Below are positions 8,424 to 15,966 of a stretch of 18,675 nt of DNA, piece by piece; position 1 is the stretch's first letter, and each line of letters begins with the position of its first letter. The DNA is from Haloferacaceae archaeon. GTDB lineage: Archaea; Halobacteriota; Halobacteria; Halobacteriales; Haloferacaceae. A model generated the notes under the pieces. The model saw only the letters and a program-made list of their open reading frames with translations, had not been told where the DNA came from and ran no database searches. The stretch lies in contig JAHENP010000316.1 in assembly GCA_018609965.1 (NCBI GenBank), forward strand, positions 1 to 18,675, written 5' to 3'. Both the position numbers and the translations under genes were made by a program.

Positions 8424-9182
8424 TCAACCTGAGACAGACAGCAACTGTCGACGACCGACCGAGGTGAGCGGAGGATTCTGTTCGCGTGTCACCGTCTGCG
8501 AGGGACGGCCGGGGGAGCCGTCAGGGACACGGAGAGATCGGATCAATCCCACATCTGCGAGTTGTCGGACACGTCGGGACACGGTACGCTCCCCACACCC
8601 CAGACGCGGGGGTATCTTCTCGCGCAGAGTGGTCACTTCCGGCTCCGACCTTGCCGCCGCCCACACCGCCACGCCCACCGGAGTGTCCGCAGACTCGTCG
8701 CCCCGAACCGCCTGACACAGGTCCTGAACGTCGTCAACCGCGGAGTCGTCCCCGACCGTCGCGACCGCGTCGATCACCGACTCGTACGTCGGGCACGACA
8801 CCTCGCGCGACGACGACTCCCGCCAGATAGACTCGAACTGTTGGATCACCCCGTCAGACGGCTCCGCGACCACTCCGGTCGGTGGTCGGGTGTCGGTCGA
8901 TATGGTCCCAACAGCCTGTTGGGTCACGACCGCCGTTTGATCAATAGACGACGTACGCAACTCGGTGTCTGCGATCACGTCCGACAGCCGCCCGAGGGTC
9001 GGCCACCCCGACGCTTCCAGAACGCCCTCGTCAACAACGAGACGGCACGAGTGTGTGTCGATCACTCCGACCACGGACGACAGCGACGGGACCGACGGAA
9101 CGGTCACGACGGGCGCCTCGCCGTCAGCCGTCTTGAGCACCTCGCGGAGTGTTTCCTCAACCCCGGAGACAGTGACGTTCAT
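8424..9182 (-). CDS. DUF5821-like winged-helix protein
   Basis: This 252-residue protein is a probable DNA-binding regulator. It resembles, from memory, the haloarchaeal DUF5821 family. That assignment needs a profile search. The N-terminal two-thirds alternates hydrophobic strands and acidic helices (TVSGVEETLREVLKT at 4-18, then VVTVPSVPS), somewhat like a receiver or TrmB-type sensory domain. The C-terminus (about 185-240) has a helix-turn-helix/wing pattern: REKIPPRLGCGERTVSRRV, then QLADVGLIRSL and a basic, Gly/Pro-rich wing. It heads the four-gene cluster and is divergent from the 68-residue membrane peptide across a 102-bp spacer with a TATA-like box for each side. Confidence 0.75.
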   Translation of the reverse strand: MNVTVSGVEETLREVLKTADGEAPVVTVPSVPSLSSVVGVIDTHSCRLVVDEGVLEASGWPTLGRLSDVIADTELRTSSIDQTAVVTQQAVGTISTDTRPPTGVVAEPSDGVIQQFESIWRESSSREVSCPTYESVIDAVATVGDDSAVDDVQDLCQAVRGDESADTPVGVAVWAAARSEPEVTTLREKIPPRLGCGERTVSRRVRQLADVGLIRSLRVPDGSPGRPSQTVTREQNPPLTSVGRRQLLSVSG

Positions 9183-9209
9183 GCTATTTCGACATTATTC
9201 CGCTCCCAC

Positions 9210-9219
9210 TTGTATTCTT
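9210..9219 (-). promoter_or_regulatory. TATA-like box for the DUF5821-like cluster
   Basis: On the minus strand this reads AAGAATACAA, about 30 nt upstream of the ATG at 9182. That spacing is typical of haloarchaeal genes with little or no 5' leader. Confidence 0.5.
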
Positions 9220-9254
9220 CTTCTTCTCTGTCTGAAAGGATTTCGTCACGGGGG

Positions 9255-9260
9255 TATAAG
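9255..9260 (+). promoter_or_regulatory. TATA box for the 68-residue membrane peptide
   Basis: TATAAG lies 25-30 nt before the ATG at 9285, placing transcription start at or next to the start codon (leaderless). This is the best reason to believe in the small gene. Confidence 0.6.
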
Positions 9261-9284
9261 TGTCGGCAGAACGACTCCCTACCT

Positions 9285-9491
9285 ATGCTGGAAAGGCTCA
9301 CTGCGGCGGTTGTCGCGCGTCCGGCCGTCGTTGTCGTCGTCGTCGCCGCCACACTCGTTGTCACCGCCACGCTCGCCGGAGACGCCGCGACCGCCGTCGA
9401 CGCCACGACGCTCGGAACAGAGAACGGAACGTTCGAAACGCAAGACGGAGTCGGTTGGACCGGCCCGCCAGAAGTCGGGGGCGGCAGTTAG
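9285..9491 (+). CDS. Small single-span membrane or secreted peptide, 68 aa
   Basis: The peptide has a basic N-terminus (MLERLTAAVVARP), a strongly hydrophobic Val/Ala segment (about residues 14-32) and a polar, acidic, Gly-ending tail, fitting a membrane anchor or uncleaved signal. It is one of only two plus-strand genes I support, and its end overlaps the end of the convergent CHAT protease gene by 4 bp. A TATA box sits at the right distance. The start also resembles the first segment of haloarchaeal RND/MMPL-type exporters, so it could be a fragment of one. Pairing with the protease (substrate, anchor or toxic peptide) is only an idea from position. Confidence 0.6.
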   Translation: MLERLTAAVVARPAVVVVVVAATLVVTATLAGDAATAVDATTLGTENGTFETQDGVGWTGPPEVGGGS

Positions 9492-11497
9492 AGATCTGCT
9501 GGCCAGCGCAGTTCGTCGTCGATCACCACTGGTGAGTTGAGCCGGTCGCGGAGTTTTGCTCTCGTGTCTTCACCCAGTTCGTACGTCTTAGTTCCACCCA
9601 GTCTGTCGGATTTCTTCAGAACATCAGAAATGGCTGACCCCGGTGAGTCCGGCGAACGGTGATCGACACTCACTGTACGCTCGTCTGTGTCGACGACGAC
9701 AAGCGGAGGGGACACTGCGGGTGACCGGGCAACGCGGGTCGCCCCGTCCCCGACGACCGCCCACCCGAGCGGGTCGCGCGCCCGTCGCAGTAGATCGACG
9801 GCACGCTCGACACACCACCCGTGAGACAACAGCCCAGCCAGGTCGGCACCGTCCCGACGAGCATCCTCGCGGAAGACTGTCCCGAGCGTTCCGACCGCCG
9901 CGTCGGCTCCCCGCTCGGCGGTCGTGCGTGCCAACTCCTCGGAGCCGCACACGTTCCAGACGACGACGCTGGGCGCGACCGCTTCGGGAACGTCGAACTC
10001 GTCGAACGTCTCTCCGTCCGCGCAGACGACCCCCTCCCCGGAGTCGTGGCCGGCCACATGGATCACGTCGTGGGGGGACTTCAGCGCCGTCTGGAGTCGG
10101 TCAACTGTTGGGGACGACACCACCGAGAGGTCGATCTCGTCGTCTCCAACTGTCTCCCTCCACTTTTGTGCTGTCTCCCCAGCCGTTTCCCCGCCACACT
10201 CCACGACGGTCGCTCGGAGCGGGTCGTCGTCTCTCCCGGTGGCTGGGGACGGCGCCGGCGCCGAGAACTCGAACGCCCCCGCCGGCTCCCCCGGCGCCGC
10301 CCAGCCCGTCATGGCCTCGCCCGTCGACGACGGCGCCAGCCGCAGGGTCGGCTGATCAACTGCCTCCGGCCCGCGAATTGCCTCCCGCGCACGCTCTTGG
10401 TATAGCATTTCGGGCAGTTCCATCTGGCGCGCGCGAGGGAGCCGAACGTCGGGAAGCCGTCCGAGTGTCCCCACGACGGACGTGAGTTGATCGACGCTCG
10501 GCTCCACGTGGAGCACTTCGGGCCATGCCGGCAGTTTGTCGTCAACTCGGTCGTCTGCCGTGAGGTACCGCGCGACCCGCTCGGCAAGCGGGAGTTCGTA
10601 CAGCGTTTCAGCGTCGGCTTCGACAGCCGCCAACACGCTGTCGTGGTTTTGGAGCCGGGAGCCGTGTTGCCCGGCGGCCCGGACGTGACAGTCGAGGTGG
10701 AAGACTCGTCGAAGCCACGACGATGCTCGGCGGTCAACCGCGTCTGGGTCGCTCCCGAGCGACCACTCACTGCCGGCGGCCCGGAGCCGCGCCTCCGACG
10801 CACCAGGGTCGACACTCACCTCGGCGCCGGTGTAGACGGCGAGGGACGATGCTGCAACGACGAACTCCAGGCTGTCCGGGAGACACAACTCGACTCCCGT
10901 GTCCGGTCGATCTACCTCCGACGGAGACGTACCGCGGTCGCTCGGGCCGTCGACCACCACGGGAGCGTCTCGCCGGGCCGCCGGCCACGTCCGGTCTGGG
11001 GTCTCCGTCTCCGGCATTGCAATCACCGCGGCCGCCTCCACGGCCGCCGCGACGCCCGCCGGGTCACCCGACGGGAGAGAGATCTCCGCGGGACCATCGT
11101 CGTCGTCGGACGCCACCCACCCCACGGCCGCGTCTCCCGACGGGTGGAGTGTCGCGCGACCGTGGCCGTCAATCGAGACCCGTGTCCGGCCGTCGACCCG
11201 CACGACCGACGTGACCGGTGACTCCACGACGACCACGTCTCCCTCCGTGAGCGTCGTCGACGACTCTTGCGGGAGTCGGCCGCCGCCGACGACCGAGACC
11301 CCTCCGCGCGGCAGAGTGATCTCTTCTACATCAGTCACTGCTGTCTCATGCGTGACCGGCCACCCGTCCGGGTCGATCACGGGCCGGCCGCCGCCTACCT
11401 CCCCGTCGACACGGACAGTCGAGCGGTGTTGTCCGTGTTTCCCGACGATTCGGCTGTCGTCTCTCTCGATGTCCATACCGGCAAACTCGTCGCTCAC
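9488..11497 (-). CDS. CHAT-domain cysteine protease, haloarchaeal type
   Basis: This 669-residue protein carries a caspase-like CHAT domain near its C-terminus. The His of the dyad is H484 (IHVAGH), and the Cys is C517 (VWNVCGS), followed by the typical ELARTTAERGADAAVGTLG helix-strand and LLSHGWCVERAVDLLRRA helix. The N-terminal 300 residues are strand-rich (for example GDVVVVESPVTSVVRVDGRT), with no TPR repeats. Its partners and substrate are unknown. CHAT proteases in other systems act in defence or programmed death. The GTG start was chosen because GGAGG (complement 11508-11512) lies 10 nt upstream; an ATG eight codons in is the alternative. The gene lies 70 bp downstream of CRISPR array 1 in the direction of array transcription, so read-through could link them. 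Its end overlaps the small membrane gene. Confidence 0.88.
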   Translation of the reverse strand: MSDEFAGMDIERDDSRIVGKHGQHRSTVRVDGEVGGGRPVIDPDGWPVTHETAVTDVEEITLPRGGVSVVGGGRLPQESSTTLTEGDVVVVESPVTSVVRVDGRTRVSIDGHGRATLHPSGDAAVGWVASDDDDGPAEISLPSGDPAGVAAAVEAAAVIAMPETETPDRTWPAARRDAPVVVDGPSDRGTSPSEVDRPDTGVELCLPDSLEFVVAASSLAVYTGAEVSVDPGASEARLRAAGSEWSLGSDPDAVDRRASSWLRRVFHLDCHVRAAGQHGSRLQNHDSVLAAVEADAETLYELPLAERVARYLTADDRVDDKLPAWPEVLHVEPSVDQLTSVVGTLGRLPDVRLPRARQMELPEMLYQERAREAIRGPEAVDQPTLRLAPSSTGEAMTGWAAPGEPAGAFEFSAPAPSPATGRDDDPLRATVVECGGETAGETAQKWRETVGDDEIDLSVVSSPTVDRLQTALKSPHDVIHVAGHDSGEGVVCADGETFDEFDVPEAVAPSVVVWNVCGSEELARTTAERGADAAVGTLGTVFREDARRDGADLAGLLSHGWCVERAVDLLRRARDPLGWAVVGDGATRVARSPAVSPPLVVVDTDERTVSVDHRSPDSPGSAISDVLKKSDRLGGTKTYELGEDTRAKLRDRLNSPVVIDDELRWPADL

Positions 11498-11507
11498 CCT
11501 CTTAATT

Positions 11508-11530
11508 CCTCCGGGGGACAGACGATATTT
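11508..11530 (-). promoter_or_regulatory. Ribosome-binding site and weak TATA-like box of the CHAT gene
   Basis: On the minus strand, AAATAT (11525-11530) sits about 30 nt before the GTG, and GGAGG (11508-11512) 10 nt before it. The gene may therefore have its own promoter in addition to possible read-through from CRISPR array 1. Confidence 0.45.
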
Positions 11531-11567
11531 CTCGCGCGGCGGAGCCGCCGCGCCGTCGGGAACCGTC

Positions 11568-11864
11568 GCTTCAACCCCACAACGGGTTCATCTGGTACTG
11601 AGCGTCACCGTCGTCATTCGTCACCCTCCGGAGGCTTCAACCCCACAACGGGTTCATCTGGTACGCGCGGTGTGGCGGGCCGAACGGCGTCCGACTCTCC
11701 GCTTCAACCCCACAACGGGTTCATCTGGTACGACACCCTGACCGACCCTCCACGCTCGTCGACGATGCTTCAACCCCACAACGGGTTCATCTGGTACCGC
11801 TCGGTTCGAGCGGCCGCTCGTGACGGTTCCGACGCTTCAACCCCACAACGGGTTCATCTGGTAC
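11568..11864 (-). CRISPR. CRISPR array 1: 5 repeats, 4 spacers
   Basis: Five identical 31-nt repeats start at 11568, 11634, 11701, 11767 and 11834. Spacers are unique, 35-36 nt (11599-11633, 11665-11700, 11732-11766, 11798-11833). On the minus strand the repeat begins GTACCAGATGAACCCG and ends GTTGTGGGGTTGAAGC, close to haloarchaeal type I-B repeats and with the usual GTTGAAGC-like 5' tag, so transcription should run on the minus strand. The conserved leader lies at the right end, in agreement. AACCC/GGGTT can form the repeat hairpin. No cas gene is in the window. The repeat variant (GTACC start) differs from arrays 2 and 3 (GTTCC). Confidence 0.93.
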
Positions 11865-11962
11865 CATGCCCGGAACGGGCATGTACAGCCTGCTAACGCC
11901 CGCCCAGCACTTAGTGGTTCCGTCGACCCGCAATCACCCCCCAACCCCCGTGGGGTCAACGG
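11865..11962 (-). promoter_or_regulatory. Leader of CRISPR array 1
   Basis: This 98-bp sequence is shared with the leader ends of arrays 2 and 3, with five differences. It starts with a perfect hairpin touching the first repeat (CATGCCCG, loop GAA, CGGGCATG; 11865-11883). It also contains the palindrome CACTTAGTG and a CCCC/GGGG hairpin. The loop differs from the other leaders (AAC) while both stem arms are kept. I see no TATA box inside it. Confidence 0.8.
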
Positions 11963-12960
11963 ACACCTCACCCCACGCCCCCGTCGACGGTCGTCGTCTC
12001 TCGTCGATCACGGCGGAGCCGCCGTACGCCCGGTCGCCCAGCCGTCGCTCGCCGCTCGTCGACGGAGCCGGCCGCCCCAGCCGGAGCCGTCGGTGTCGAT
12101 CACCCCGTCTCGGACACCCCACGCCCCTATATAAAACGACCAACTTGTGAACAGCCTGTACGAGAACATCCGTGCGCGAACAGGGTCGGCGGTCGCGAGC
12201 GGGAGCCGTCGAACGGAGCCGTCGCCGCCGGGCGTCGACGGAGCCGTCGCGAGCGGGAGCCGTCGTCGACCGCCCCACCCGCCGCCCACGTCGCCCCGCC
12301 CGTCCGCCGTCGACGGAGCCGCCCCACCCGCCGCCCACCGACGGAGCCGTCGCCCCCAGCCGCCGTCGATCACGTCCGCCGTCGACGACGATCTCCGCCA
12401 CGGAGCCTCGCCTCGCCCGGCGGCGGCGCTGCTCGTCGAGGCGACAGTGTGTCGGTGTGGTGAGGGGTCGGCGCATGGCGGTGGAGGTGGACCGTGGGAC
12501 GGCGGCGTGGTGGGTGAGCTGTGAAGCGTGGTGTCGAGACGCTGATACGCCCCACGCTCCGCCGCCGCAGTCGACGAACTCCTCGCCGTCGGGAGCCGTC
12601 GTCGGTCGCCGCCCACCTCGCCCCGCACGCCGTCCCGCCGCTCGCCCCGCACGCCGTCCCGCCTCGCCGGTCGCCCCCAGCCGTCGCGTCGCCGTCGTCG
12701 GCCGCCCCAGCCGCTCGTCGTCGGTGCCGCCGGAGCCGTCGACGACGATCTCCGCCACGGAGCCGCCGACGGAGCCTCGCCGTCGACGGAGCCAGCGTCG
12801 ATCACCGCCGCCTCGCCGTCGGTCGCTCCGTCGGAGTGGTCGCGAGCGGGAGCCGTCGAACGGAGCCGGCGTCGGCCGCCTCGCCGGGCGCCGTCGACGA
12901 ACTCCTCGGCGCGAACACTGCGGTCAGAAACCCATCTGTATACCAGTCTCCGACACGACG
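11963..12960. repeat. Modular GC-rich mosaic block B (gene-free)
   Basis: This block is built from the same words as block A, including GACGACGATCTCCGCCACGG (twice, with AGCC following) and GTCGGAGTGGTCGCGAGCGG. It also has short tandem units such as CTCGCCCCGCACGCCGTCCCGCC repeated near 12630-12662. No gene is supported. A strong TATA-like element interrupts it at 12128. The last part (12910-12960) is less repetitive. Confidence 0.65.
12128..12136. promoter_or_regulatory. Strong, near-symmetric TATA box inside mosaic DNA
   Basis: TATATAAAA is an isolated AT-rich island in GC-rich mosaic DNA. Read rightward it would drive RNA into mosaic block B, starting near 12158. Read leftward (TTTTATATA) it would start near 12106 and run through leader 1, array 1 and on to the CHAT gene. 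A GTG at 12147 opens a 125-codon plus-strand frame that soon becomes mosaic words, so I do not call it a gene. Confidence 0.45.
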
Positions 12961-13026
12961 CCTCCCGCTACCCCCGTCTCCACCCTGTTCTTCCCGGTGT
13001 TTCGGCCGTCGGAGCGTGCCGAGTGA

Positions 13027-13047
13027 CGGAGAACCGGGTGTTCTCCG
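13027..13047 (-). terminator. Hairpin just after the 117-residue membrane protein gene
   Basis: Arms CGGAGAAC and GTTCTCCG pair around a 5-nt loop. The hairpin begins 3 nt beyond the stop codon on the minus strand. No T-run follows, so its role as a terminator is inferred from position. Confidence 0.5.
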
Positions 13048-13050
13048 ACA

Positions 13051-13404
13051 CTACAACGCTGCTTTTGCTGCTTGACCGACTGGTGTTTTCGACGCTGTGC
13101 CCGTCACCGTTTTGAGTCCGATGATACCGACAGCAACCGCTCCGAGCGCCCAAATCCACAGAGGTATCCCCAACGTGACCGTTTCCACCGTCCCGTCGAT
13201 GATACCCCCTCCAGGTTCGTCGTCGAACGTCCGCGCGACCGCCTCGTCAGTGGAGCCGAGCACATGGTCGGCTGTCTCCACCGTCCCGTCGATGATACCC
13301 CCTCCAGGTTCGTCGTCGAACGTCCGCGCGACCGCCTCGTCAGTGGAGCCGAGCGCATGGTCCCAGAACCCTTCGTCTGTGTTCCCCTCGTTTGTTGTAC
13401 TCAT
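13051..13404 (-). CDS. Single-span membrane protein with internal 31-residue tandem duplication
   Basis: This 117-residue protein starts MSTTNEGNTDEGFWDHALGS. Residues of the form HxLGSTDEAVARTFDDEPGG...IIDGTVETxD are present twice in tandem (period 31 residues, 93 bp), then comes a membrane segment (VTLGIPLWIWALGAVAVGII) and a short basic tail ending KAAL. The topology is probably acidic domain outside, short tail inside. The ATG at 13404 follows a clear TATA box (GGGAATATAAGG). A longer upstream frame exists but is mosaic DNA before the promoter. It may be a small surface or virion-type protein. I know no family. Confidence 0.8.
   Translation of the reverse strand: MSTTNEGNTDEGFWDHALGSTDEAVARTFDDEPGGGIIDGTVETADHVLGSTDEAVARTFDDEPGGGIIDGTVETVTLGIPLWIWALGAVAVGIIGLKTVTGTASKTPVGQAAKAAL
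13184..13358. repeat. 93-bp tandem duplication inside the membrane-protein gene
   Basis: Two in-frame copies begin at 13184 and 13277. They are almost identical at the DNA level (I see one change, A to G near the end), including at third codon positions, which points to a recent duplication. Confidence 0.85.
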
Positions 13405-13412
13405 ATCATACG

Positions 13413-13424
13413 CCTTATATTCCC
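13413..13424 (-). promoter_or_regulatory. TATA box of the 117-residue membrane protein
   Basis: The minus strand reads GGGAATATAAGG, about 10-20 nt before the ATG at 13404. A second AT-rich stretch (13433-13446) lies just upstream. The start is probably leaderless or nearly so. Confidence 0.55.
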
Positions 13425-13467
13425 ACCTTGTCTTAGATATTATCATCGGACGCCTCCCTGCACGCAC

Positions 13468-14330
13468 CCCTGGGACGACGGAGCCGCGGAGCCGTCGATC
13501 ACGTCGTCGGTGCCGAAGCCGGTCGCGCGCCGTCGTCGACGACACCCGCCGTCGGTGTCGTCGGTCGTTCCGTCGGTCGCCGCGTCGGTGTTCCCGGCCG
13601 CCGTCGGTCGCTCCGTCGGTGCCGTCGGAGTGGTCGCGAGCGGAGCCGTCACCACAGCTCCACCAGCCGCTCCAGCCGCTCGTTGTCGGTGTCGGAGCCG
13701 GTCGCGAGCGTCGTCGACGACGAACACCTCGCCGTCGGTCGCCCGCTCGTCGAACGGAGCCGTCTCTCGTCGGTCGCTCGCCGTCGCGTCGCCCACCTCG
13801 CCCGCCGCCGTCGAACACCCGGAGCCGTCTCTCGTCGTCGACGACGATCTCCGCCACGGAGCCGTCGGAGGGAGCCGGTCGCTCGTCGATCACGTCGTCG
13901 ACGGAGCCGGCGCCCAGCCGGCGGTCGCGAGCGTCGATCACGCCCCTCCCGCCGCCGAGGTCGCTCGTCGGTCGCCCCAGCCGTCGCTCGCCGCTCGTCG
14001 ATCACGTCCGCCGTCGACCGCCGCCGGCCGCCGCCCACCTCGCCGTCGCCCACGTCGCCGTCGTCGGTGCCGTCGACGGAGCCGCTCGCCCCCGGCCGCC
14101 ACCGGTGCCGTCGACGTACGGAGCCGGTCGCTCGTCGATCACAGCTCTGCCAGCCGCGACTGCCGCCCCGCTCCGCGGGCGGTGTCGACCCACCTCGCCG
14201 TCGTCGCCCCGGCCGCCGCCGCAGTCGACGAACTCCTCGCCGTCGACGTACGTCGTCGGTCGCCGCCGACGGAGCCGGAGTCGGAGCCGGAGCCGCCGTC
14301 GCCCCGGCCGTCGGCGCGCCTTCCCCCGTG
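13468..14330. repeat. Modular GC-rich mosaic block C (gene-free)
   Basis: This block uses the same vocabulary as blocks A and B. A 43-bp stretch (13641-13683) is identical to 123-165, about 5.2 kb away if the molecule is circular. GACGACGATCTCCGCCACGG appears again near 13839. Short leucine-rich ends such as ERLERLVELW-stop can be read on the minus strand, but no complete gene is supported. Confidence 0.65.
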
Positions 14331-14431
14331 TGGGTCACGGTGAGCCACACCGGCCCGCTCGGCGGGGGGAGACTCGTCTTGCCGACGGTCGGGTGGCCCG
14401 GCGTGGCCCACACGGTGAGGTCGTCGTCGAC

Positions 14432-14795
14432 GCTTCAACCCCACAACGGGTTCATCTGGAACGGGACGACCGGACAGTGGTGGTCGGAGGCGGCACGGGC
14501 TTCAACCCCACAACGGGTTCATCTGGGACTCGGCCGTGATCGACCGGCCGGCACCGGTGTCGGAGCTTCAACCCCACAACGGGTTCATCTGGAACCTCGG
14601 AGCGTGGACAGTCGCGCGGCGCGTCACACTCGCTTCAACCCCACAACGGGTTCATCTGGAACACTCGTTGGAGACGCCGCTCACACGCTCGGCACGGAGC
14701 TTCAACCCCACAACGGGTTCATCTGGAACACCGCGTCCCTCGTGTTTGGGGTTGGGTCGACGACGCTTCAACCCCACAACGGGTTCATCTGGAAC
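14432..14795 (-). CRISPR. CRISPR array 2: 6 repeats, 5 spacers
   Basis: The 31-nt repeats start at 14432, 14499, 14565, 14632, 14699 and 14765. Spacers are 35-36 nt and all different. On the minus strand the repeat begins GTTCCAGATGAACCCG and ends GTTGAAGC. The copy at 14499 carries one change (GTCCC start instead of GTTCC). Orientation and leader position are as in array 1. No spacer is shared with array 1 or 3. Confidence 0.93.
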
Positions 14796-14946
14796 CATGC
14801 CCGAACCGGGCATGTACAGCCTGCTAACGCCCGTCCAGCACTTAGTGGTTCCGTCGACCCCCAATCACTCCCCAACCCCCGTGGGGTCGACGGAGCCGGT
14901 CGTCGACGGGGCCGCTCGTTGCCCGCCTCCCCGCCGCCGTCGGTCG
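14796..14946 (-). promoter_or_regulatory. Leader of CRISPR array 2 (151 bp, duplicated at array 3)
   Basis: It starts with the hairpin CATGCCCGAACCGGGCATG touching the first repeat (14796-14814). It also carries the CACTTAGTG palindrome and a longer inverted repeat, GTCGACCCC (14853-14861) with GGGGTCGAC (14883-14891). The whole 151 bp matches 18102-18252 with one mismatch, and its right part already consists of mosaic words. Confidence 0.8.
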
Positions 14947-15196
14947 CGTCGCCCACGCTTGTCGATCACCACCGACGGAGCCGCCCCAGCCGCCGGTCGC
15001 GAACGGAGCCGCCCCAGCCGCCGACGGGCGCCGGTCGGGGCGGTGCGACCGGGGTCTCGGCGGGTCAACCCTCGGGGTCACGCCCCCAGAACCCGCCTTA
15101 ACCCGCCGCTCACTGGGGTGAGCCGCCAGAAAGCCGGTCAGAACAGTCGCACGGTGGTGTCGGCGGCGAGGAACTCCTCGCACGCCGTCGACGCCG
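14947..15196. repeat. Mosaic block D and end of the RHH operon
   Basis: Words such as CGGAGCCGCCCCAGCCGCC and GTCGATCACC continue to about 15060, then less repetitive DNA runs to the zinc-finger stop codon at 15197. No gene is seen. Confidence 0.5.
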
Positions 15197-15346
15197 TCAG
15201 TCGTCGACGGAGACGACCATGTCGCGAGCGATACGGCCGCGGAGGTCGTCGTGCGTCCCGAGGTGGCCCTGGTAGTCCGACCACGTGAACCCCAGCAGTC
15301 GAGTGTCGCACGACGGACAGCGTGCGGGTGGCGTCTCGCGAGTCAC
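15197..15346 (-). CDS. 49-residue C2H2-type zinc-finger protein
   Basis: This short protein begins MTRETPPARCPSCDTRLLGF and contains CPSC followed by WSDYQGHLGTH, giving a C-x2-C ... H-x3-H zinc site (C10, C13, H28, H32). Single-finger proteins of this size are common in haloarchaea and are thought to bind nucleic acid or regulate genes. The GTG start overlaps the upstream stop (GTGA), making it the third gene of the RHH operon. The tail (DDLRGRIARDMVVSVDD) is acidic and has no further motif. Confidence 0.78.
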   Translation of the reverse strand: MTRETPPARCPSCDTRLLGFTWSDYQGHLGTHDDLRGRIARDMVVSVDD

Positions 15347-15966
15347 GAGTCGATCAACTCCTCGGCGGCGTCGACGAGCGCCTCCCGCAGAGAGCCGCGC
15401 GGGGCCGTTTCGCCGCCGTCGTCGGGCAAGACGACATGGCCGGACGGGTCAGACTCCACGCTCACGATAAGCCCGCCAGACTGCGACTCGTCGACGACGA
15501 CCCGCGTCTGCGTGTTCGACGCCTCTGTCCACATCGACGCGCGAGATACGTCAGTCTGTTCCGGGTCAACCACGTCCGCCAACTGTCGGGCGGCGGCTGG
15601 CTCCAGGTACGCTGTCGCGTCGTCACCGACAGACTCGTGAGCCCGTTCCTCCGGCCGCACGCGGAGTCGGACGCGGTTGGCGGCGGCCGCCGCAACCGAC
15701 ACTGTCCCCGGCCGCGTCTCGTCGACTGGAGCGTCTGCTGGCGACCACCTCCAACTGCCGGGCACCGTGGCCGCCGCGGTCGACTGCCGCTCGGGGTTCT
15801 CGACAACCTGGTCCGCCGTCTCGCGGGCCGCCTCCCGAACGCCTGACTCCGACCCGCCGACGACGATCTCGCGGCTGTCCCCCGCGACCGAGACGACTCC
15901 TCCGGCCGCGAGCGTGTCGAGTTGGTCGTCGGACAGCTCCACCAGCAACCGCTCGATACCGCTCAT
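15343..15966 (-). CDS. Hypothetical protein, 207 aa, second gene of the RHH operon
   Basis: I do not recognise this family. The N-terminus (MSGIERLLVELSDDQLDTLA) is a helix pair, followed by VVSVAGDSREIVVGG strands. A second strand-helix unit (RVRLRVRPEERA ... AAARQLADVVD, about 110-145) lies in the C-terminal half, which ends in an amphipathic helix (LREALVDAAEELIDS). That half resembles the 150-residue protein at 7943-8395. The ATG at 15966 was chosen because it overlaps the RHH stop (ATGA); a longer frame to 15996 would run into the RHH gene. Its coupling to a probable autoregulator suggests a partner or effector of the RHH protein. Confidence 0.72.
   Translation of the reverse strand: MSGIERLLVELSDDQLDTLAAGGVVSVAGDSREIVVGGSESGVREAARETADQVVENPERQSTAAATVPGSWRWSPADAPVDETRPGTVSVAAAAANRVRLRVRPEERAHESVGDDATAYLEPAAARQLADVVDPEQTDVSRASMWTEASNTQTRVVVDESQSGGLIVSVESDPSGHVVLPDDGGETAPRGSLREALVDAAEELIDS

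Noticed and set aside
9179..9406. 75-codon minus-strand frame ending ATGA at the DUF5821-like start
   Set aside because: It overlaps the plus-strand membrane peptide and both divergent promoters, and has no better start. The Glu-rich end (REEEEYKWERNNVEIA) looks protein-like, but there is no support for transcription across the TATA boxes.
9488..11864. Complete type III-E (Cas7-11/CHAT) CRISPR system
   Set aside because: No Cas7-11, Cas1 or Cas2 gene is present, and the CHAT protein has no TPR repeats. Only the neighbourhood is suggestive.
12147..12524. 125-codon plus-strand ORF behind the TATA box at 12128
   Set aside because: The GTG lies upstream of the expected transcript start, and after about 15 codons the frame becomes mosaic words shared with gene-free blocks.
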